A stretch of 25,331 nucleotides of DNA, taken from IMG/VR virus record IMGVR_UViG_3300010331_000039, positions 1 to 25,331 of that record, one strand, 5' to 3'. This document shows, one piece after another, positions 20,365 through 25,331 of this stretch. Each line of letters starts with the position of its first letter. The first letter of the stretch is position 1. This DNA comes from a virus. A program made the position numbers and the translations under genes. The notes under the pieces are model-generated. The model saw only the letters and a program-made list of their open reading frames with translations. It ran no database searches and was not told the DNA's origin.

Positions 20365-20396
20365 TTTGGTATATACAATACTATATGATATATTTG
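20365..20396 (+). promoter_or_regulatory. Bacteroidota-type promoter of the rightward operon
   Basis: TTTG at 20365-20368, 20 nt spacer, TATATTTG at 20389-20396: an exact match to the Bacteroidota consensus TTTG-N19-21-TAnnTTTG. The -33 box is itself the end of another TATATTTG (20361-20368), so two tandem promoters are possible. Expected start near 20403, about 33 nt before the first ATG at 20436. Confidence 0.8.
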
Positions 20397-20435
20397 TACC
20401 CATAAGTAATTACTAATACATATATAAATACTATT

Positions 20436-20882
20436 ATGGAATCACAAGTTATTAGAGAAGCTAAGAGTTTACATCATGTTAAACCTGTACTTAATAATCT
20501 ATTAGTTAGATATAAGTATGAAGCCAAAGGAATGATTATTACTAATAAAGATGCACTCGGTAATGTTCAAGCTATTGAAAAAGTTATTGTAGGTTATGGT
20601 GAAACTACATTACCTAGATATGATATCGGAATAGCTATTATAACTAAAGCTAATTGTTTTAGTTTACAACCTATTGTTATTACAGGTAATGATAAATCAG
20701 TTGCAAGTATTGCTAAATCTTTAAATCCTGCTAATAAAAATGTTAGAGTATTAGTACTTAATGAAAGTGATAAAGCAGATCGGAAAATAGATTTAGCTAA
20801 AGTATATACAATGTACGAATATTATCTTATTAACGAAGGTGATATTATGGCTACAGATACAGATGTAATTGTAGAACTTTAA
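20436..20882 (+). CDS. Putative GroES-like co-chaperonin
   Basis: 148 aa. The layout resembles Cpn10/GroES: a beta start HVKPVLNNLLVRYKYEAKGM followed by IITNK (cf. 'kPLgDRVLVk.....GiiiP'), then EKVIVGYGE (cf. 'geViAvG.G'), YDIGIAIITKA, and a C-terminal YYLINEGDIMA (cf. 'y.....dIlA'). It is longer than GroES (about 97 aa), as is T4 gp31 (111 aa). It could help fold phage structural proteins with the host GroEL. First gene after the strong promoter. Similarity is by pattern only; it may be a phage protein of an unrelated beta-barrel fold. Confidence 0.4.
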   Translation: MESQVIREAKSLHHVKPVLNNLLVRYKYEAKGMIITNKDALGNVQAIEKVIVGYGETTLPRYDIGIAIITKANCFSLQPIVITGNDKSVASIAKSLNPANKNVRVLVLNESDKADRKIDLAKVYTMYEYYLINEGDIMATDTDVIVEL

Positions 20883-20896
20883 TACCTATATCTTTA

Positions 20897-21316
20897 ATGA
20901 CACCTCAACAAGAAAATAAAGTTATTAAAGATATTCCTCAAGCATTTGAAGAACTTAATAATTTGAGCTTAGAAGAACGTAATTGGTTAGCTGAGTTTGA
21001 AGGATTAAGTTCTTCTGATTTAAAGACTTTAGTTAAAGTATTTGAGAGAAGTCAATCTTTAAGTATAACTAAAGGTTTCCATTCATTAGATGAAAAGATA
21101 TTTGTACCTAAACTTGGTGTCTTTTATATTAAAGAAGCTAAGATGGATTTAGCTAGACTTACAGGAATGGAACCTTGTAAACTTGATCCTAAAACACATG
21201 CTGAAGTTATAGCAGAAATTAAACGTTTATATTTAGAACGTGCTACAAGTGGAGCTAATAATAATCGTAATAAAACACTTCATGTCAATCTTAACCGAAC
21301 TAGTACCGAAAGGTAG
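20897..21316 (+). CDS. Hypothetical protein
   Basis: 139 aa, unrecognised. Helical, with the charged LEERNWLAEFEGLSSSDLKT and a short beta segment DEKIFVPKLGVFYIKEAKMD. The TAG stop lies inside the next gene (35-nt overlap). The C-terminal 20 residues (TSGANNNRNKTLHVNLNRTS) look disordered. The position between the GroES-like gene and the nuclease says only that it is expressed with the late operon. Confidence 0.7.
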   Translation: MTPQQENKVIKDIPQAFEELNNLSLEERNWLAEFEGLSSSDLKTLVKVFERSQSLSITKGFHSLDEKIFVPKLGVFYIKEAKMDLARLTGMEPCKLDPKTHAEVIAEIKRLYLERATSGANNNRNKTLHVNLNRTSTER

Positions 21317-22253
21317 AATACTATATTTTAATGAAGAAGCACATAAGTATAAAGATGATCTCGATCAACACTATACTAGTACTACTACAGTTGTAGGTAA
21401 ATATACAGAAGAATTTAAGACTAAGGAAATAGCTAAAGCATGTGAACGTATAGGTCGTATGTCTCAACATCCTAAATATCTTTTATATCGTGGTAAATCT
21501 GCTAAACAACTTATATTTGAATGGGCTACTGAAACAGAACGAGCATGTGCTAAAGGTACAGTTAAACACAATACACTTGAAGATGCAGTTAAGAGTTCTA
21601 ATAACTATAAGAAAAATGCTAATGGATTTGTTAATGATCGTATCTATACTATAGATGATATTATTAAGAAACATAAATACGGTAAACTTACTTTAAAGTA
21701 CTTTAGTAAAACAGGTATTGATATTAAGTATCCTACTATTTATGGTATTATTAAAGATCTTGTTGGTAAAGGTTTTAAGATATATGCAGAGATAGGTGTA
21801 TATCATACAGGATTTCTTATTAGTGGTTTGATAGATATATTACTTGTTAATGATGCAGGTGAATTTTATATATTAGATTGGAAAACTAATAAAGCACCAT
21901 TACATTTTGATTGTGGTTATTATGAGAAGAATTTAGATGCTACTCTTAATCTAGATAAATGGATTAATAAAGATAATTACTTTGCATATCCACTTAATAA
22001 ATTAGTAGATAGTGTAGGTAATCATTATGCTATGCAACTATCTACTTATGCTTATCTTGTAGAAACATTTGGTTTGAAACTTATAGGTCTTATACTTTGT
22101 CATATACGTACACTTGAAAAGACATATGATGCTAATGGTAATGAAGTAGAAGAAGTTAAGTTTTATAAAATACCTTATCTTAAACAAGATGTTGAGAATA
22201 TGCTTACAGATCATTCACGTTCTATACAATCAACTAAAACATTATTTTCATGA
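21282..22253 (+). CDS. PD-(D/E)XK nuclease (RecB/Cas4-like)
   Basis: 323 aa; I take the ATG at 21282 (MSILTELVPKGRILYFNEEA) because the upstream part overlaps the previous gene and is unlike the family start. Motifs: GTVKHNTLE (residues 92-100), the 'GT..H..LE' block of this nuclease clan; GLIDILL with D185; and EFYILDWKTNK with D199 and K201, the PD-(D/E)XK core 'D...(I)DWK'. It should be a Mg-dependent exonuclease or processing nuclease. The gene lies in the packaging/late operon of crAss-like phages; it may also be the partner of the RecT-like annealing protein. Confidence 0.8.
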   Translation: MSILTELVPKGRILYFNEEAHKYKDDLDQHYTSTTTVVGKYTEEFKTKEIAKACERIGRMSQHPKYLLYRGKSAKQLIFEWATETERACAKGTVKHNTLEDAVKSSNNYKKNANGFVNDRIYTIDDIIKKHKYGKLTLKYFSKTGIDIKYPTIYGIIKDLVGKGFKIYAEIGVYHTGFLISGLIDILLVNDAGEFYILDWKTNKAPLHFDCGYYEKNLDATLNLDKWINKDNYFAYPLNKLVDSVGNHYAMQLSTYAYLVETFGLKLIGLILCHIRTLEKTYDANGNEVEEVKFYKIPYLKQDVENMLTDHSRSIQSTKTLFS

Positions 22254-22852
22254 AAGCTACAATTGATGTTGGCAAATGTCTAGCTATTGCTAGTAGAGAG
22301 AAGTATCAAATATTTAGTAAACCTTATCAACTTAACATTTGGGGTGTTAGATCAGAAGATAAGAATACTAGAGAATTTAATGATACTTGTTTTATATTTT
22401 ATAAGAATGATAAAGGTACTTGGGTATATAATCAATTTGTTATTACTACAGATCCTAGTGACTTTTATTTACTTAAACCTATTAATCCTAAAGGTACAGC
22501 TATAGTTAAATCAGGACAATATATAGATGTATGGAATTTTGGATATCACAAGAATAGAGATAATCATAAAGCATTAGTACAAGTGCAACCTATTAAAGTT
22601 TATAGAGATGCTACATTAGATGAATTTAAAACATTTAAAGAAGATTCAGTAGATGAAGGTTTATTTGGTATTAATATGCATCATGCCGCTAAAGGTATTA
22701 TAAGTAAATGGATAGGTGTTTATGGAGCAGGTTGTCAAGTACATACTGATTGTAATAAATATGATAATGAGTTTATACCATTAGTAGAACGTTCTGTACT
22801 ATATGGTAATAGACATTTTAGTTACACACTTTTAACAGAAAATATGCTATGA
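22250..22852 (+). CDS. Putative cell-wall enzyme with H...GAGC signature (YkuD-like)
   Basis: 200 aa. The protein belongs by pattern to a phage family with LNIWGVRSED at the start, a middle FVITTDPSDFYLLKPINPKG followed by TAIVKSGQYIDVWNFGYHKN, and the C-terminal LFGINMHHAAKG then VYGAGCQVHTDC. A His (H144/H145) followed 15-20 residues later by G-A-G-C162 resembles the catalytic His/Cys of L,D-transpeptidase-fold (YkuD) proteins, in which the consensus is HG...(S/G)xGC. It would act on peptidoglycan cross-links. The overlap ATGA with the nuclease and the membrane genes that follow support a lysis module. Assignment is by short motif; not certain. Confidence 0.5.
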   Translation: MKATIDVGKCLAIASREKYQIFSKPYQLNIWGVRSEDKNTREFNDTCFIFYKNDKGTWVYNQFVITTDPSDFYLLKPINPKGTAIVKSGQYIDVWNFGYHKNRDNHKALVQVQPIKVYRDATLDEFKTFKEDSVDEGLFGINMHHAAKGIISKWIGVYGAGCQVHTDCNKYDNEFIPLVERSVLYGNRHFSYTLLTENML

Positions 22853-23187
22853 AAGAACTTTGGACTAAATATAAATTATATGTTTATGGAGTAGGTGTAC
22901 TACTAGTTGTACTGTTCCTATTATTTTACTTTATAGATAAGCGAGATAAAACATATCAGATTGAAGCAGATCAATGGCGTGATAAGTTTATAGTATATCA
23001 ACATGATTATAATGCTGCTATTGAGAAGATAAGTAAACAACAACTTACTATAGATTCATTAATTAAAGTTAAACAAATTAAAGATATTAAATATGTACAC
23101 GATGTTAAAGAATTTGGCAATCCTTATATTATTTCTAATGATTCCATTACTAAGTATATCACAAGTAAAATTCATAATAAAGAATGA
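22849..23187 (+). CDS. Single-TM coiled-coil protein, inner-membrane spanin-like
   Basis: 112 aa. The N-terminal membrane segment YVYGVGVLLVVLFLLFYFID (about residues 11-30) is followed by a charged coiled coil (QIEADQWRDKFIVYQHDYNA ... IEKISKQQLTIDSLIK). This N-anchor plus periplasmic coiled coil is the i-spanin (Rz) design. The next gene starts inside its 3' end in another frame (95-nt overlap) and begins with a signal-like hydrophobic segment, as Rz1 often does. Start ATGA-coupled to the YkuD-like gene. Confidence 0.6.
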   Translation: MKELWTKYKLYVYGVGVLLVVLFLLFYFIDKRDKTYQIEADQWRDKFIVYQHDYNAAIEKISKQQLTIDSLIKVKQIKDIKYVHDVKEFGNPYIISNDSITKYITSKIHNKE

Positions 23188-23503
23188 CACACTTGTTGGT
23201 TATACATTTAATGAAAATAGACAGATAGCTTTAATATTTAAAGAAGGTGAATATTATAAAGAACTTAATAGTATTAATAATGGTTTAGTTAAATCTAAAG
23301 ACAATATTATAGATGCTTATAAGATGCAATTAGCAACTTCAAACAGTCTTAACAGTGATCAACAGAAGCGATTACAGGAACTATTAACTTTAGCTAATAA
23401 GAACGTTAATGCGACTAATAAACTAAGGAAATCACGTAACTTCTGGTTTACTACGACAGGTACACTTACATTAGTAGTAACAGGTTTAATATTCATCAAA
23501 TGA
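23093..23503 (+). CDS. Membrane protein embedded in the spanin-like gene
   Basis: 136 aa (the start may be the second ATG at 23102). Hydrophobic N-terminus LAILILFLMIPLLSISQ, resembling a signal peptide; a charged, helical middle; and a C-terminal membrane segment WFTTTGTLTLVVTGLIFIK. There is no lipobox Cys, so it is not a classical o-spanin; a two-anchor protein bridging or tethering within the inner membrane is as likely. The last bases overlap the HExxH gene (ATGA). Confidence 0.6.
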   Translation: MYTMLKNLAILILFLMIPLLSISQVKFIIKNDTLVGYTFNENRQIALIFKEGEYYKELNSINNGLVKSKDNIIDAYKMQLATSNSLNSDQQKRLQELLTLANKNVNATNKLRKSRNFWFTTTGTLTLVVTGLIFIK

Positions 23504-23880
23504 AAGGTACATACTTTATTATACCTTTAATAATATATCCTTTTGATGTTATGGTATCTATAGATGAAACTGATAAAGTACTTTTAGATAGATTTGTTAG
23601 ATATGGTAATACTAAAGCAGAATGTCAACCTTTATTTCCTATGAGTAATACATGTAGAGGTAGATATTTTTTATTACCATCTAATCAAAGTGTAATACGA
23701 TTAACCCATCAAGAAGATAAATATAGTATGCTTGGAACTATATCGCATGAGATATTTCATACAGTTACATATATAATGAATACACTTGGTGGTAAATTAA
23801 AATTAGCTGTTAGTGATGAACCATATGCTTATTTAACTGGATATTTAACTAAAGAGATTTGTAAAAGACTTAAAATATAA
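23500..23880 (+). CDS. HExxH zinc metallopeptidase-like protein
   Basis: 126 aa. The zincin motif is H83-E84-I-F-H87 in LGTISHEIFHTVTYIM; about 20 residues later DEPYAYLTGYLT gives a possible third ligand (E107). Upstream a strand FLLPSNQSVIRLTHQEDKY matches the edge strand of minimal metalloproteases. Small, single-domain zincins of this kind with a 'SDE.YAYL.GYLT' end occur in many phages. Role unknown: a protein-processing or cell-surface peptidase is possible. It sits between the lysis-like genes and the Tad2-like gene. Confidence 0.75.
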   Translation: MKGTYFIIPLIIYPFDVMVSIDETDKVLLDRFVRYGNTKAECQPLFPMSNTCRGRYFLLPSNQSVIRLTHQEDKYSMLGTISHEIFHTVTYIMNTLGGKLKLAVSDEPYAYLTGYLTKEICKRLKI

Positions 23881-23901
23881 ATTAATTTAATACTTAATAT
23901 T

Positions 23902-24243
23902 ATGAATTTTGGAGAAGCAATTGAAGCAATTAAAAAAGGTAGTTTAGTTATTCGTGAAAAATGGAATAATGAATGTACATTTATTTTCATGAGACCAGAA
24001 GATAATTTGTCTTTTAATTTTGTTATAAATAATATTGAATCATTACCTAAATCACTTAAAGATTATTATAAACAACTTGTAGATTTAAGTATAAGTGATG
24101 ATAATAGAGTATTTACAAATAATAGACAAATTACATTTGCACCATGTATATGTATGAAAATAACAGATGAGTATATTATTAATGGTTGGATAGCAAGTCA
24201 AGAAGATATACTTGCTACTGATTGGGAAGTTATTTGGCCATGA
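23902..24243 (+). CDS. DUF2829 / Tad2-like protein (Thoeris anti-defence family)
   Basis: 113 aa. The start MNFGEAIEAIKKGSLVIREK followed by WNN, and the end YIINGWIASQEDILATDWEV, match the DUF2829 consensus ('M.FgeAl..lk.Gk.v.R..Wn' and 'GWlaSq.DmlA.DW.iv') over both conserved blocks. The SPO1 member Tad2 is known to bind and sequester the cyclic-ADPR-type signal of Thoeris defence. This copy is longer than many members because of an insert (residues 32-75, NLSFNFVINNIESLPKSLKD). Not all DUF2829 proteins are proven sponges, so anti-Thoeris activity is inference. Linked by ATGA to the next gene. Confidence 0.88.
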   Translation: MNFGEAIEAIKKGSLVIREKWNNECTFIFMRPEDNLSFNFVINNIESLPKSLKDYYKQLVDLSISDDNRVFTNNRQITFAPCICMKITDEYIINGWIASQEDILATDWEVIWP

Positions 24244-24878
24244 TTCACTTATGGCAAACAACGGGTAATACACTTACTCTTAATGTTAGCGAGATACTTA
24301 AATATAAAGAACTTGCTATTATTTATAAACGTGATGAAACAGATAATAAAGCATTTGCTCATAAAGAATTTAGGTATATAGACTTCTTATCTAATCGTGA
24401 AGGTTACTGTATTATGAATGGTCTATCTAAGAAAGAAGCTCATTCACATGCTGTTAAGAATAGTAATCTACATCCCGATTATAAACCTGATACATTTATT
24501 AAGATAGCTATATCTAAAGTATATGATGAACTTAATGGTGGTGTAATAGAGAAACTTATAGATAGTAGTATTAGATCACTTCAAATTGCTGCAAGTGGTA
24601 TAGTACAAATGACAGATAAAGCAGAAGATATAATTGATAAAGCTTCTGGTACAGATGAAGATATTGCTAAACTAATAGGATTACTTACACAGATTACTAC
24701 TATGTCTGCAAGTATACCTACTAAAGTACGTACATTATTAGATCTAAGAAAAGAATATGATATCTCAAGTAAAGGAACCGTTATCGAACGTGGAGGTAAA
24801 GCCTATACAGACAGCCTTGACGGAAATGGCGATGTTGAATCTGAAGGCTCTGACGAAGACGATAGAATGGAGGACTGA
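24240..24878 (+). CDS. Gene in the small-terminase position
   Basis: 212 aa from the ATG at 24240 (MIHLWQTTGNTLTLNVSEIL), which overlaps the preceding stop as ATGA. The longer frame from 24222 is less likely. The protein is helical: a DNA-binding-like first half (EFRYIDFLSNREGYCIMNGL, then SKKEAHSHAVKNSNLHPDYK), a coiled middle, and an acidic Gly/Asp tail (GDVESEGSDEDDRMED). This arrangement (HTH-like N-terminus, oligomerising centre, position just before terL) suits a small terminase. No direct family match, so inferred by location and shape. The last 53 nt overlap the TerL start. Confidence 0.55.
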   Translation: MIHLWQTTGNTLTLNVSEILKYKELAIIYKRDETDNKAFAHKEFRYIDFLSNREGYCIMNGLSKKEAHSHAVKNSNLHPDYKPDTFIKIAISKVYDELNGGVIEKLIDSSIRSLQIAASGIVQMTDKAEDIIDKASGTDEDIAKLIGLLTQITTMSASIPTKVRTLLDLRKEYDISSKGTVIERGGKAYTDSLDGNGDVESEGSDEDDRMED

Positions 24879-25331
24879 AACATTTGATTATAGACCTGGA
24901 GATAATACTTTTATAGATTATATCCTAGAAGATAAATCAAAATATATTAAGATGGTTGATGTGTTCAATGATAGAACAGGTCGTAATCATCGTGATGTAG
25001 ATAATGATTTTCTTCTAGGAAATAGTGGTGGTATTCTAATGAATATTAATTTTGTATTTATTAATACAGATATATTTAGTAGAACTGCTGATCACTTTAT
25101 GAAGTTTGGTACTTATTGTGAAGCACAAGTAGGTAGTCCTGAATATAATAAGTTTTGGAAACGTGAGACTACTAGACGTAAACGTGGTGCAGTAGCTAAA
25201 TGTAAACTATATTATAAAGATATAGATGAATACTTTGATGCTAGAACTACTGATGAACGTCAAAAAGAATTACTGCATGATCTACGTATAACAGGTGATC
25301 ATTATAATTATCTTAACTATGGTCGTATTGA
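24826..25331 (+). CDS. terL: Large terminase subunit, N-terminal fragment
   Basis: 168 codons visible, open to the right edge. I chose the ATG at 24826 (MAMLNLKALTKTIEWRTETF); 24832 is an alternative. The N-terminal part FIDYILEDKSKYIKMVDVFN ... NDFLLGNSGGILMNINFVFI and the block LRITGDHYNYLNYGRI are characteristic of the crAss-like large terminase N-terminal domain, which precedes the packaging ATPase. The Walker A/B and nuclease motifs would lie beyond the window. This gene is the main evidence for the crAss-like assignment. Confidence 0.85.
   Translation, partial: MAMLNLKALTKTIEWRTETFDYRPGDNTFIDYILEDKSKYIKMVDVFNDRTGRNHRDVDNDFLLGNSGGILMNINFVFINTDIFSRTADHFMKFGTYCEAQVGSPEYNKFWKRETTRRKRGAVAKCKLYYKDIDEYFDARTTDERQKELLHDLRITGDHYNYLNYGRI

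Noticed and set aside
21483-21674. Minus-strand ORF opposite the PD-(D/E)XK nuclease.
   Set aside because: Antisense to a well-supported gene; Cys/Phe/Ser/Ile-rich composition typical of shadows.
24085-24273. Minus-strand ORF opposite the Tad2-like gene.
   Set aside because: Antisense of a conserved domain; no independent evidence.
24755-24890. GC-rich patch at the terminase gene junction as a second recombination patch.
   Set aside because: Here two reading frames overlap (24826-24878) and the first protein ends in Gly/Asp/Glu-rich residues, which explains much of the composition; no need for transfer.

Overview
The window reads as a fragment of a double-stranded DNA tailed bacteriophage genome of the crAss-like type (Crassvirales) infecting a Bacteroidota host. 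Support: very low GC, tightly packed small genes in two divergent blocks, a replication module (family B DNA polymerase, SF1 and SF2 helicases, family-4-like uracil-DNA glycosylase, RecT-like annealing protein), and a terminase N-terminus of the crAss-like kind at the right edge. Two host-type promoters fit the Bacteroidota pattern (TTTG, about 20 nt, TAnnTTTG). The taxonomic call is inference from gene content; no database was searched.

Leftward block (minus strand, about 19760 down to 1). Transcription starts in the divergent intergenic region near 19.8-20.4 kb. First come small unknown early proteins (19270-19761 down to 18129), then an unknown protein with a clear intrinsic terminator (17506-18057). 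Next is a loosely packed accessory stretch (13.4-17.4 kb) with tiny membrane proteins, Cys-tail proteins, two ORFs broken by in-frame stops, an unusual tRNA gene with a 53-nt insertion in the anticodon loop, and a membrane-anchored GH73-type glucosaminidase next to two small double-TM proteins. The replication core follows: SF1 helicase (9728-11146), UDG (8821-9465), four adjacent small proteins built from a shared DFG...YxxA...W repeat (7505-8814), PolB (5352-7526), two small HTH proteins, an SF2 helicase (2815-4290), RecT-like protein (1860-2747), and three genes with richer codon use (241-1799), one with an SSB-like acidic tail. The N-terminus of a further replication-side gene leaves the left edge.

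Rightward block (plus strand, 20436 to the right edge). A strong host-type promoter at 20365-20396 drives a compact operon with ATGA overlaps: a possible GroES-like protein, an unknown protein, a PD-(D/E)XK nuclease, a putative cell-wall enzyme with an H...GAGC signature, two overlapping membrane proteins that resemble a spanin pair, an HExxH metallopeptidase, a DUF2829/Tad2-like protein (Thoeris anti-defence family), a protein in the usual small-terminase position, and the N-terminus of the large terminase.

Unexplained structure: (i) an approximately 42-bp conserved element occurs twice in inverted orientation, bracketing almost the whole leftward block; (ii) a 22-bp repeat sits before two of the richer-codon genes, with a weaker copy before the first leftward gene, a candidate phage promoter or leader motif; (iii) there is a GC-rich mosaic patch inside the SF1 helicase; (iv) two intergenic regions have RNA-like folding potential.
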